Origin: a virus
Length of the DNA stretch: 40,558 nt
IMG/VR virus record: IMGVR_UViG_3300009082_000324
Span: 1 to 40,558 of that record
Direction: 5' to 3' (one strand)
Shown piece by piece: positions 23,070-31,144 of the stretch. Both the position numbers and the translations under genes were made by a program. The notes beneath the pieces are model-generated. The model searched no databases and was not told where the DNA came from. It saw nothing but the letters and a program-made list of their open reading frames with translations. Within the stretch, counting starts at the first letter, position 1, and each line of letters starts with the position of its first letter.

Positions 23070-23740
23070 TCTTGTTTTTCTCCTTGTAAATATTTATAAA
23101 TAGCTTCAGCAATATAAACATCAAGAGGGGTAGTTATCTTAATATTTACATCTTCACCTTTTACAATTTTAGGGATTAACCCTAATTCATTAATAATTAA
23201 AGCGGCGTCATCTGTATAATCAAATTTTTCATTTACTCTAGCTTTGACATGTCCATGATTTAATAGTTGGGTATTATATTTTTGGGGCATTTGAACGGGT
23301 CCAATGGTATTCCTATTAAAACTATTTCCACAACAATCTATTACCGAAGCATACATTTGTGTTATTGGAGTTACAAATTCATTTTCGCAATCCAACACCT
23401 TTTTAATTAAATTTAAACTCATAAAGGGCCTAACTGCTTCACAAATCAATACTTCATCAGTGACAACTTCACTTAAACCAAGATAAGTGGAATTTTGACG
23501 AGTATCACCGCCTTGGCATATGATCACATGATCGATATTGTAGTTAAAACAAGCCTTCAATATTTTTTGTCGGTCTTCTTCAGGGCAAGGAATAATAATT
23601 TCCCCTATTTCTTTTATCCTTCTTAATGTTTCTAATCCGTGTATTAATAATGGTTTGCCATGCAAACTTAAAAATTGTTTAGGGTAACCGAGGTTGGCGC
23701 GTTTGCCAACCCCTGCACATAAATAAATTACGTCAATCAT
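23066..23740 (-). CDS. IspD/TarI-like cytidylyltransferase
   Basis: This 224-residue protein has the IspD/TarI nucleotide-binding pattern: YLCAGVGKRANLGYPKQFL at the N-terminus, GGDTRQNS near 77, and a C-terminal region with TDDAALI and VNIKITTPLD. The family joins CTP to methylerythritol phosphate (IspD) or ribitol phosphate (TarI). The SDR and transferase neighbours suggest CDP-ribitol rather than isoprenoid synthesis. It overlaps both neighbours by 4 nt. Confidence 0.75.
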   Translation of the reverse strand: MIDVIYLCAGVGKRANLGYPKQFLSLHGKPLLIHGLETLRRIKEIGEIIIPCPEEDRQKILKACFNYNIDHVIICQGGDTRQNSTYLGLSEVVTDEVLICEAVRPFMSLNLIKKVLDCENEFVTPITQMYASVIDCCGNSFNRNTIGPVQMPQKYNTQLLNHGHVKARVNEKFDYTDDAALIINELGLIPKIVKGEDVNIKITTPLDVYIAEAIYKYLQGEKQE

Positions 23741-24339
23741 TTGACAAATACCTGAGTTACCATTTTAGTTGGACACGGAATGAAATATTTAGTTAATTCT
23801 TCTTTTATTAACATTAAGCCATCTTGCTCAAATATAGCCTTGTAATCTCTGTTTATTAGAGTATCCTCAATGATTATTATCTTATTTGCTATTTTCCTCA
23901 TAATACTAAAAACATAATCTGCTTGTTGTGGGTGGATATGCATTAATACGGCACAAGTAAATATTAAATCAAAATTACCAAGGTCATCAATCACATTTTC
24001 AACCGGGCTATTTACTACTTTATAGTTATCATTTTTATAAAAGTTTTTGCCAAACTCTATGGCGTCCTCATTAATTTCTATACCAGTTAAATTTTTATAT
24101 CCGGCACCTTCTAAATAGTTTAAATTACGGCCACAATTACATCCTATTTCTAATATTTTTGCATCATGTTTAATATCAAAATCTCTAAATTGTTTTAATA
24201 TATACGCTGATCTATCTTCGTGTTTCGCGTACTCCTCAGGTTGATTGGTATTATCTGGATTTCTCCAAAAATCATGGCTTAATTCTTGAGTGTCAAGCCA
24301 CCCATTTCTAGTATGATCAATTCCTAAATATTCTTTCAT
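23737..24339 (-). CDS. Class I SAM-dependent methyltransferase
   Basis: This 200-residue protein has the Rossmann methyltransferase motifs: KILEIGCNCGRNL (motif I, near 62-74), an acidic residue at GIEINED, and FDLIFTCAVLMHIHP (motif IV-like). The LMHIHP form is common in sugar- and glycan-tailoring methylases. Within the cassette it probably methylates a sugar or glycan end. Its exact substrate cannot be told. Confidence 0.75.
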   Translation of the reverse strand: MKEYLGIDHTRNGWLDTQELSHDFWRNPDNTNQPEEYAKHEDRSAYILKQFRDFDIKHDAKILEIGCNCGRNLNYLEGAGYKNLTGIEINEDAIEFGKNFYKNDNYKVVNSPVENVIDDLGNFDLIFTCAVLMHIHPQQADYVFSIMRKIANKIIIIEDTLINRDYKAIFEQDGLMLIKEELTKYFIPCPTKMVTQVFVK

Positions 24340-25169
24340 TTTGTAAAACCTCCTATAATTTCTCTTCCAAGACCCATTTTTCCATAGATCTTGTATAATT
24401 CAATTGTTTGTTTACTTGATATTTTATTAAACAAAACTTCTTCATGACATCTAGCAAAATGACATTCACGTCCCAAACTTTGCGTTTCTAAGTAATTAGT
24501 ATCTTTATGTAAGGCATAAAATTCAGTTAAATAATTACCTAAAATAAATTCTTTTTCAAGGCCAACGGCTTTACATAGATTAATTAAACCATCTTTATTA
24601 AAATAATTAATATGATCCGGGGTAACTACCCAATATTGTTTTTCAACTTTTCGGATTCCCATTACATACTTTTGAAAAACTGAAAAGTCATTTGGCACCT
24701 TGATAATAATCTTTTTAGAACACACCTCGATGCATTTTTCTAAAAGTTTCCTAGGTTCTCGTACATGCTCAAGAACGTTATCAAGATTAATAATGTCAAA
24801 CTTTTCTTTTATGTGTTCCAGGATATCAAAGATATTACCAATATCAATAAACTCTTTCATATCTGGATTATGTTTTAATAATCCTGCATCGCTGTAATCA
24901 ATGCCTTTAACGTTATACCCTTTATCGTGGAAATATTTTAAAGCGAATCCTTCGCCGCAACCAACATCCAAAAAACTTGTGAATGATCCACATAACATGT
25001 GTTTTTGTTGTAATTTAGCCTTAAAAAAATCTAGTTCTAATTGGGTATACTCTTGTTTGTAAGAAGTACTTTTATTATTCTGATAATAATTAGAATAATA
25101 TCGACTTAATTCTTCTTCACTGGGCATATTGGTTAATTCATAATAACCATATTGATTTAGTTTAACCAT
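24336..25169 (-). CDS. Class I SAM-dependent methyltransferase (Methyltransf_23 type)
   Basis: This 277-residue protein shows SFLDVGCGEGFALKYF (motif I), KGIDYSDAG (motif II) and NLDNVLEHVREPRKLLEK (motif IV/post-IV), typical of Methyltransf_11/23 enzymes found in polysaccharide loci. The N-terminus (PSEEELSRYYSNYYQNNKS) is a common lead-in of that group. AGGAATTTAA precedes ATG 25169. Confidence 0.75.
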   Translation of the reverse strand: MVKLNQYGYYELTNMPSEEELSRYYSNYYQNNKSTSYKQEYTQLELDFFKAKLQQKHMLCGSFTSFLDVGCGEGFALKYFHDKGYNVKGIDYSDAGLLKHNPDMKEFIDIGNIFDILEHIKEKFDIINLDNVLEHVREPRKLLEKCIEVCSKKIIIKVPNDFSVFQKYVMGIRKVEKQYWVVTPDHINYFNKDGLINLCKAVGLEKEFILGNYLTEFYALHKDTNYLETQSLGRECHFARCHEEVLFNKISSKQTIELYKIYGKMGLGREIIGGFTK

Positions 25170-26420
25170 TTAAATTCCTATCCTTTCTTTGAATTTAAGT
25201 ATCATAGAGTTGTAATTCAAAGGATGTAAAAATGGCTCTAAACCCTTTAAATATGCCTCTAGTTTTTCCTTGTCAAATTTAAAACTTCTAATTTCTTGAA
25301 TGGCTCTCATTACATCCGGGTATGATCCGACAGAAAAACAACCCGGGAGATATTGATAATAAATATTACCAAACAATAAACAACATTTTCCTTTCAAAAT
25401 GGCCTCCCATCCGGCGGTCCCTGTCACGGTAGCCACCGCAAAGGCTTTATCAATCAATGTATAATGATTAGTTTCCACTGGTATTAAATGAACATTCCTC
25501 ATTTTTGTAAGCCTGTTATAATAAGCTATTGATCGATTTTTTGACATGTGAGGGTGTTCCTTGACGTAAATTGTGTAACCCGTGAAGCTAAGAATTTCAA
25601 TCATTAACAATTGATCAACGAAGACTCCCCCTAATGGACATGTTGACGCCTCATATTGATAGTGGAGGGGAACATAAATAAAAGGCTTATTAATATCAAA
25701 TTTTTTACAACATGCTTTGTAAAAATCAAATAAATCCTTGTATTTAATCCTTACATTCTTTTGAAATTCTACAACACGAGAAACATTGGGAATAGTAATA
25801 GGCTTATAACTTAAAGGCTTATTATATAAATATTCTTCAAATATACTCTTTAATCGGGGATATTTGAAATCACTATAAAGAGGTTCAAATCCCGTCATAG
25901 GATCTTTAATTGATTCAATAAAATAACCCCAATCAGGAAATAAAAAATAATTGGTAAATGTTTTAATCCCTTTAAACTTACACAGATTATAAATAACAAA
26001 ATCATACCCCATATGAGGAACAAAAGCCGCCAAGAATACATCAATTTTATTTACTGCTAAATAATACGACCAATATCGCAGGCAAGCCAAATAATGAGAT
26101 TTACGCGTGTCAAAGCTATCATTAGGCTTAATTGATTTAATACGTTCATACATTTTCATTACTTCGCTTTCGCAATCATGCATACCTTCAATGGTATACT
26201 GATCTAGCGGTGTGACTTTAGTCCAGTCTACAGTTCTAAAGAAATTAAAATTTTTCAATTTTTTGTGGGGATGTAAAGTCATATTTTTATTAATTTGCAA
26301 AAGTTTTTTTTTCATAGGTAATGTTAGCCTATCCCCAACTATACAAAATAATTTATGATCTTTTATGTTTTTCCCTGCTTCTGCAATAAATTTATGATCC
26401 CCTAAAATTAATATGTTCAT
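25170..26420 (-). CDS. Capsule-synthesis-type glycosyltransferase (KpsS/Capsule_synth-like)
   Basis: This 416-residue protein resembles the Capsule_synth family: a central VPLHYQYEASTCPLGGVFVD, YVKEHPHMS, and VATVTGTAGWEAILKGKCCL. These motifs match donor-binding elements of KpsS/KpsC-like enzymes, which transfer acidic sugars such as Kdo. In this cassette it is a candidate to transfer a nucleotide-activated nonulosonic sugar. AAGGGTGAT precedes the ATG. It has no membrane segment, so membrane association would be peripheral. Confidence 0.7.
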   Translation of the reverse strand: MNILILGDHKFIAEAGKNIKDHKLFCIVGDRLTLPMKKKLLQINKNMTLHPHKKLKNFNFFRTVDWTKVTPLDQYTIEGMHDCESEVMKMYERIKSIKPNDSFDTRKSHYLACLRYWSYYLAVNKIDVFLAAFVPHMGYDFVIYNLCKFKGIKTFTNYFLFPDWGYFIESIKDPMTGFEPLYSDFKYPRLKSIFEEYLYNKPLSYKPITIPNVSRVVEFQKNVRIKYKDLFDFYKACCKKFDINKPFIYVPLHYQYEASTCPLGGVFVDQLLMIEILSFTGYTIYVKEHPHMSKNRSIAYYNRLTKMRNVHLIPVETNHYTLIDKAFAVATVTGTAGWEAILKGKCCLLFGNIYYQYLPGCFSVGSYPDVMRAIQEIRSFKFDKEKLEAYLKGLEPFLHPLNYNSMILKFKERIGI

Positions 26421-27037
26421 TTTATCACCCTTACTATTTCAAAAGTTTCACAATAATTTTTTAATACTATACTACCATTTACACTCATTTTATCTTTTAT
26501 AATTTGCCAACTTCGAGGGTGTGGATAACCCCTTAACTCGCTTTTATAACAATCCATGGCTAATATTTTTTGATCGATATCAATTTCAACAAACATTTGA
26601 GGCTTAAACGATGTAAACCCCCATTCGGTACTAGATAATATTTCAAAACTGTATATTTGCTTAACTAAATGAGAATTACAAGGCCTTGCCGCTGTTAATA
26701 CGGCCTCAAATATAAGCCTATGATCTTTGTTTAAATCATGGTTACTATGTGTATAAATGATATCTGGTTTATACACTTTTATATATTGCTCAATACTTTG
26801 TATAATGTCCAAAATAGGCACGGTGTCAAATCGCTGATCCGGCAAATTTTCAAAAGTTAAATGATATCCAATAATCTTTGAAGCTAAGGACGCCTCAGTT
26901 TTTAAATCAACTTCACGGCCGCCCGTGGACATTATAAGAACTAATACTTTATCACCATTTTCAACATGTTTACTAAGTGTTCCACCGCATCCTAAAATTT
27001 CGTCATCGGGGTGGGCAACAATACATAATACGTTCAA
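26417..27037 (-). CDS. PIG-L/LmbE-family deacetylase (TTG start)
   Basis: This 206-residue protein begins with VLCIVAHPDDEILGCGGTL, which holds the zinc-binding HPDD of PIG-L family, and has HSNHDLNKDHR near residue 96-106. The family removes acetyl groups from N-acetylated sugars. The start is a TTG at 27037 with GGAGG upstream. It overlaps the HAD gene by 35 nt. In nonulosonic loci such enzymes can free an amino group for later modification. Confidence 0.8.
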   Translation of the reverse strand: MNVLCIVAHPDDEILGCGGTLSKHVENGDKVLVLIMSTGGREVDLKTEASLASKIIGYHLTFENLPDQRFDTVPILDIIQSIEQYIKVYKPDIIYTHSNHDLNKDHRLIFEAVLTAARPCNSHLVKQIYSFEILSSTEWGFTSFKPQMFVEIDIDQKILAMDCYKSELRGYPHPRSWQIIKDKMSVNGSIVLKNYCETFEIVRVIK

Positions 27038-27524
27038 TAAATTTATCCTCCTTCACATCAATAAAATAGGCGTCGGCGTTTTCAGCGAATCTTCTATCGC
27101 TTTCTCTATCGCCGACATAACACACTTTATCTACTTTTAATACGTCTGACATTATTTGTAATGACGACGGATTAGGTTTATAAAATTTCGGATCATCTAA
27201 AATTATAATATGATCAAAATATTTATGAATACCTAAAATATCGATTTTATTATTTTGTATTTCCTTGTCACCGTTTGTTATCAATCCTACCTGGCAAGTT
27301 AAAATTTTAAATAACGGATTTACCCAAGGATACAAAGTCAATTTAGGTTTAATACCTCTATAAATAGAATTGCCGAATCTATGCATAACTTTATTAGGGT
27401 CAATGTTATAAAAATTTTTAAGCATCTCCACAGATATTTTTTTACAAATTTCTTCAAACCCTGCAAATACAAATTGTTTTGAATCATACAAGGTATCATC
27501 CAAATCAAATACTAACCCGACCAT
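27003..27524 (-). CDS. HAD-family hydrolase
   Basis: This 173-residue protein has VFDLDDTLYD (nucleophile motif, residues 5-14), TNG (motif II, near 84), a Lys in KFYKPNP (motif III) and VGDRESD (motif IV). It is a small HAD phosphatase-like enzyme. The adjacent ATP-grasp gene overlaps it by 13 nt. Such HAD and ATP-grasp pairs are often found in glycan modification loci, where the HAD may hydrolyse a phosphorylated intermediate. Confidence 0.75.
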   Translation of the reverse strand: MVGLVFDLDDTLYDSKQFVFAGFEEICKKISVEMLKNFYNIDPNKVMHRFGNSIYRGIKPKLTLYPWVNPLFKILTCQVGLITNGDKEIQNNKIDILGIHKYFDHIIILDDPKFYKPNPSSLQIMSDVLKVDKVCYVGDRESDRRFAENADAYFIDVKEDKFIERIMYCCPPR

Positions 27525-28360
27525 TCCGTTAAATACCTATACACTTTCTTTTTATCTTGGATATTATAATCTGATTTATAATAATTCCCGGTCCAAATAT
27601 CTATTGAATCCTTTATAATATCAAACCCCGCCATAATACTAAATATAGCTGACCCCGCTAATCTAGGATTTATTTCTATAAGATAGATTTCATTATCCCT
27701 AACTATAACCTGAATATTGATAGGACCCTTGAATTTGATTTTACTTACAATATCTTTTGTAAAATCAATTAAATCCTGTCTCATGTCAATTTCCCCTTGA
27801 AGGGTAACATTTGTAAAACTTACTCGTTTCCGGGGTACACAAAATATAAATTCACCATTCAAGTTAACTAAACAATCAATAGTATACTCTATACCTTGAA
27901 TAAATTTTTGGACTATGTATTTACCATTCAACATATATTGTCTAAAATCCGTTGTTAAAAAGGCCTCTTTGGACCCTCTCGAATAAATACCCCTAACAAA
28001 TCCATACTTATCCATTACACTACTTAAAGCCGGTACTTGTATATCATGGGATATACAATATTGATATAAAAAATGTTTATTTATACATGTCATATTTGTT
28101 TCATGATCGCATTGAATTATTCTTGCGTCATTCATACATAAAAGTAATTCTTCATCGATAAAAGGAAAAAATAAATCATACTCAATATCATTGATATATC
28201 CAGGATGACAAGGGTCCACTTTGTAAAATTTATCACAAAAATGTTTACCTGGAATATCATTATTCATATCAATACCAATCACATAATGACCTAACTTTTG
28301 TAAGTGCTGTATATAGCTTATAGCTACACTTCCACCTACAGCACTAATCATTATTTTCAT
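27512..28360 (-). CDS. ATP-grasp enzyme (carboxylate-amine ligase-like)
   Basis: The start is ATG 28360 (AAGGAGGG upstream), giving 282 residues; a longer frame from 28510 runs antiparallel to other coding and is not supported. The protein has an N-terminal Rossmann-like part (MISAVGGSVAISYIQHL), then the ATP-grasp core with YIVQKFIQGIEYTIDCLVN and EIYLIEINPRLAGSAI (metal-binding Glu/Asn). These enzymes ligate a carboxylate to an amine. A plausible role is adding an amino acid or carboxylate to an amino sugar. Confidence 0.75.
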   Translation of the reverse strand: MKIMISAVGGSVAISYIQHLQKLGHYVIGIDMNNDIPGKHFCDKFYKVDPCHPGYINDIEYDLFFPFIDEELLLCMNDARIIQCDHETNMTCINKHFLYQYCISHDIQVPALSSVMDKYGFVRGIYSRGSKEAFLTTDFRQYMLNGKYIVQKFIQGIEYTIDCLVNLNGEFIFCVPRKRVSFTNVTLQGEIDMRQDLIDFTKDIVSKIKFKGPINIQVIVRDNEIYLIEINPRLAGSAIFSIMAGFDIIKDSIDIWTGNYYKSDYNIQDKKKVYRYLTEWSG

Positions 28361-28847
28361 TGTAACCCTCCTTATTAAAACTAAAATACAACGAATTCCA
28401 ATAATATCCACCGTAATATTTCCGGGCCGGTAAAATTGTTGTATAAGATGGTTCCATCTTTTTCCAAAAATCAATTGAATTATTGCATTCGTAGCATTCA
28501 CCATATACATTTTCTAAATTTAATTCATCAAAAGCATAATCCAGGATTAATTTTAATGCCTCTCTTCCATAGCCTTTACCGGTTTGTATTACAAACATGG
28601 TTATTTCTCCAAGCCTATTTTCCCATTCAATATGTGAAATCCCGGTAGTTCCTACTAATTTCCCATCGGCATTAATCCCAAATATTCTATTATTAGAATT
28701 TCTATTAGATACAACATCATTATAATAATCGTGTTGCATTTCTTTAGTTAATAGAAATGGAGTTCGCCAACTTCCTTTTATTTTGTTTTTTTCTATTCTA
28801 ATATACTCTAAATCCTGCTCATTTAAGACTTCGAGAGTAACGCCCAT
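28344..28847 (-). CDS. GNAT acetyltransferase (PseH-like)
   Basis: This 167-residue protein matches GNAT enzymes of the RimJ/PseH kind: the KLVGTTGISHIEWENRLGEI strand, FVIQTGKGYGREALKLILDY (acetyl-CoA-binding Gly/Arg loop near 92-103) and a later FDELNLENVYGECYECNNSI. PseH acetylates the amino group of the UDP-4-amino sugar in pseudaminic acid synthesis. Placement beside a Pse-type methylase supports it. AGGGGTGAT precedes the ATG. Confidence 0.7.
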   Translation of the reverse strand: MGVTLEVLNEQDLEYIRIEKNKIKGSWRTPFLLTKEMQHDYYNDVVSNRNSNNRIFGINADGKLVGTTGISHIEWENRLGEITMFVIQTGKGYGREALKLILDYAFDELNLENVYGECYECNNSIDFWKKMEPSYTTILPARKYYGGYYWNSLYFSFNKEGYNENND

Positions 28848-29395
28848 ATTAAATCACCCCTGACTTTCCCAGATTTTATCATTTTTAAATTGTACAACTT
28901 TTGAAAATCATTTATAAAATCACCTTTAAAAAAGGCGTTTTCCCTTTCACGATATACCACCGTAAAAGGGTGTTTACTAATATGTTCTATGAGTAATATA
29001 TATTTATTGCTATGCTCATATAAAACCTTGTAGGCCTCGTTTAAATCATCAGGGGATATATGAATGAGTAGGCCATATGTAAATACTAAATCAGCTTTAA
29101 GGTCCAATTTATCAAATATAGATTGATTCCAGGCTGTACATGATTTTTTTAGTTTATCATAAGCCTTTTTGTTTATTTCTACACCATAATATTTGGCTTT
29201 GGGATAACATTGTTTAACCGCAGGAATATTTAAGCCTATATTCGCCCCATATTCAAGTACACTGTTTATATTTAATTTCTTATCTAAAATAGTTCTGAAT
29301 ACCCCAATTTTATACTGAACATATCTTTCCCGGTCGTTATCATCAGTGTAATTATCCCCTAACTTGCCTTTCCATAATTCTTCTTGGTATCTCAT
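28823..29395 (-). CDS. Pseudaminic-acid-associated methylase (TIGR03587-like)
   Basis: This 190-residue protein matches the Pse-associated methylase: EELWKGKLGDNYTDDN at the N-terminus, SVLEYGANIGLNIPAV (motif I), YYGVEINKKAYDKL (motif II), DLVFTYGLLIHISPDDLNEA (motif IV) and the conserved FTVVYRERENAFFKGDF. The start is at 29395, one base after the nucleotidyltransferase stop. The family is found beside pse genes, so it supports a pseudaminic-like product. Confidence 0.8.
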   Translation of the reverse strand: MRYQEELWKGKLGDNYTDDNDRERYVQYKIGVFRTILDKKLNINSVLEYGANIGLNIPAVKQCYPKAKYYGVEINKKAYDKLKKSCTAWNQSIFDKLDLKADLVFTYGLLIHISPDDLNEAYKVLYEHSNKYILLIEHISKHPFTVVYRERENAFFKGDFINDFQKLYNLKMIKSGKVRGDLIWALLSKS

Positions 29396-29396
29396 T

Positions 29397-30026
29397 TCAT
29401 TTTCTCCTTAAAAAATTAAATGCATCCTGGATTTTTTCAAAATCTTCTAAAGTATCCACGGACCACTTTTGATTATAAATATCATAAAAAGTAACTTCAC
29501 CAAATTTAAATCTATCATGATCCCGCATATAAGGGCAAACATGTTCCCTATCCGACCCGGTAGCTTTGTCGTATGTCTTCATTAAAGTATCGAATGTAAA
29601 CACTTCAACATCGAGGCCCGAACAAGTCCCAAAATTACCCCTATTCCAAGTATAATCATTTTTATTTACATTATGGGAGGCTATAGTTGTATCAATGATA
29701 TCAGGATAAAAATACAAAAGAGGGCAATCACTTGTTATCCTTACAATATTTTTAGACTCATATTTACATGCAATATGATAAAACCGACTCAATACATCCT
29801 CAGATTTACATTCTATTTCTTCAACATCCTCAGATTTAAAATAATTTTTAATAGGCGTATTTTCGTATTCTTTAGCAATTCCGATAACGGCCTTATCGAT
29901 ATATAAACTTTTATTAGCCGCCCTTAAAACCCATTCCGTCATAGGAATGCCGTTAATTTCTGCTAAACATTTACCAGGAAATCTGGAAGACGTCATGCGG
30001 GCCGCAATTATACATAAAAAATTCAT
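29397..30026 (-). CDS. SpsF/PseF-like nucleotidyltransferase
   Basis: This 209-residue protein has the SpsF/NeuA-like pattern: IIAARMTSSRFPGKCLAEIN with the Arg/Lys nucleotide loop, VLSRFY, RITSDCPLLYF (metal-binding Asp) and KWSVDTLEDFEKI. The family activates sugars, usually with CTP for nonulosonic acids. It would make the CMP-activated form of the sugar. It overlaps the small upstream gene by 4 nt. Confidence 0.75.
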   Translation of the reverse strand: MNFLCIIAARMTSSRFPGKCLAEINGIPMTEWVLRAANKSLYIDKAVIGIAKEYENTPIKNYFKSEDVEEIECKSEDVLSRFYHIACKYESKNIVRITSDCPLLYFYPDIIDTTIASHNVNKNDYTWNRGNFGTCSGLDVEVFTFDTLMKTYDKATGSDREHVCPYMRDHDRFKFGEVTFYDIYNQKWSVDTLEDFEKIQDAFNFLRRK

Positions 30027-30208
30027 TTATAATTCGCCTCTCTTTTTTGAATTATGCTACATGCCATTTCTAGGCCATTATATAAACCTCGTTGATATTC
30101 TTTTTGATCTTCGGCCGCTTTGATTAATTCAGCATATCGTTTTTTAAATTCCTCAGTAATACTATTTTCAATTGTTTCTAAAAATCCACTTAAATCTAAT
30201 TCTGCCAT
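30023..30208 (-). CDS. Small helical protein in the cassette
   Basis: This 61-residue protein is mainly helical: SITEEFKKRYAELIKAAEDQ, then GLYNGLEMACSII, a segment seen in small phage proteins. It lies between the first HAD and the nucleotidyltransferase gene, overlapping both by 13 and 4 nt. It may be a phage gene trapped in the cassette or a subunit; no function is known to me. Confidence 0.6.
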   Translation of the reverse strand: MAELDLSGFLETIENSITEEFKKRYAELIKAAEDQKEYQRGLYNGLEMACSIIQKREANYK

Positions 30209-30540
30209 GTCTTAAACCTCCTTATTTCTTCCAATGTTTTACCAGGCTCACCATTGAAACAAATAGCTCTATCATCGATTGTTAAAAAGGCCGGAACTTT
30301 AACCGCGGTAAACCCATCAACCTTAATTTTATATTGGTTTAACCAGCCTTTCATTGCTTCGATTCCTTTTTCTTCACAACATCGAGTTGAAAAAATCAAA
30401 ATAATATAATCTTGTTCTCTCAATTCGTTAATCATTTCTCGTATGCCATGGACTGGCTCATCAGGGATAATTTCAACCCCTTTCCACCCTGATTTATAAC
30501 TATGAATTACCCCGTCAAAGTCAATCAATATTGTTTTCAC
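30196..30540 (-). CDS. Small HAD-family hydrolase
   Basis: This 114-residue protein is a minimal HAD: ILIDFDGVIHSY (nucleophile motif, D7/D9), FSTRC (near 51-55), VPAFLTIDDRAICFNG (motif IV Asp near 92-93). It is short, without a clear cap, like small HAD proteins in other phages. It overlaps the NeuB-like gene by 20 nt. A 9-phosphatase role in nonulosonic synthesis is possible but not shown. Confidence 0.7.
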   Translation of the reverse strand: MKTILIDFDGVIHSYKSGWKGVEIIPDEPVHGIREMINELREQDYIILIFSTRCCEEKGIEAMKGWLNQYKIKVDGFTAVKVPAFLTIDDRAICFNGEPGKTLEEIRRFKTWQN

Positions 30541-31144
30541 TAAAAATCACCTCCTGTAATTGTTCGGGCGTCCTGGCAAAACTACCAGAATCAAGCCCGG
30601 TTGAATCCAATAATCTATAATGCCATTCAATCCTTTTCGGTTTATATTTTTTATATAATTGAAAATTATCGGTGTGATCACTGATATTCTCAAAATAATT
30701 AAATTTATTTTCGTAATCCTCAACACTAGCTGGATACTTACTTATACAATTAAATACTACCATGTTAGGCCTTGGATTCATAAAGATACCTGATACATAC
30801 ACCTTAAATTTAGGGGGTATTAAATCAATTAAAAAATACCTGGTATCGTTATTTGATATTTTTACAAATGGGATATCAAAACTAAGTAAATATCTTAATG
30901 ATTCAATATCATTAACCGAACTAGTCACTTCATAACCTAGTTGGCACCCGTAATTATACGCATAGTTGAACGAATTAGGATTTAATGGGGTATTAATCCC
31001 ATCGTCTCTAAAAAGTTGCCATTTAACGATTATCTTATGCTTTCCATTATCAACTTTTTTCAATTCATCATACATTTTTTTAATGTATTTTAAATCGTTT
31101 TTACATGTGTTTCCAGAGCCAAAATCTAATATTATTTCAGACAT
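30521..31144 (-). CDS. NeuB/PseI-like nonulosonic acid synthase, short form
   Basis: This 207-residue protein resembles the TIM-barrel part of NeuB/PseI enzymes, which condense a six-carbon amino sugar with phosphoenolpyruvate. Visible features are IILDFGSGNTCKNDLKYI, KWQLF, SSVNDIESLRYLLSFDIPFV, KYPASVEDYE, ISDHTDNF and IEWHYRLLDSTGLDSGSFA (the usual IEKHFTL region). The family normally has about 340 residues with a C-terminal SAF domain, which is absent, and the barrel is compact. GGGAGAT precedes its ATG. It is a divergent form whose activity is uncertain. Confidence 0.65.
   Translation of the reverse strand: MSEIILDFGSGNTCKNDLKYIKKMYDELKKVDNGKHKIIVKWQLFRDDGINTPLNPNSFNYAYNYGCQLGYEVTSSVNDIESLRYLLSFDIPFVKISNNDTRYFLIDLIPPKFKVYVSGIFMNPRPNMVVFNCISKYPASVEDYENKFNYFENISDHTDNFQLYKKYKPKRIEWHYRLLDSTGLDSGSFARTPEQLQEVIFSENNID

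Noticed and set aside
23066-23740. Isoprenoid IspD function for the cytidylyltransferase
   Set aside because: The sequence allows it, but the SDR and polyol-phosphate transferase neighbours make a CDP-ribitol-type role more likely.
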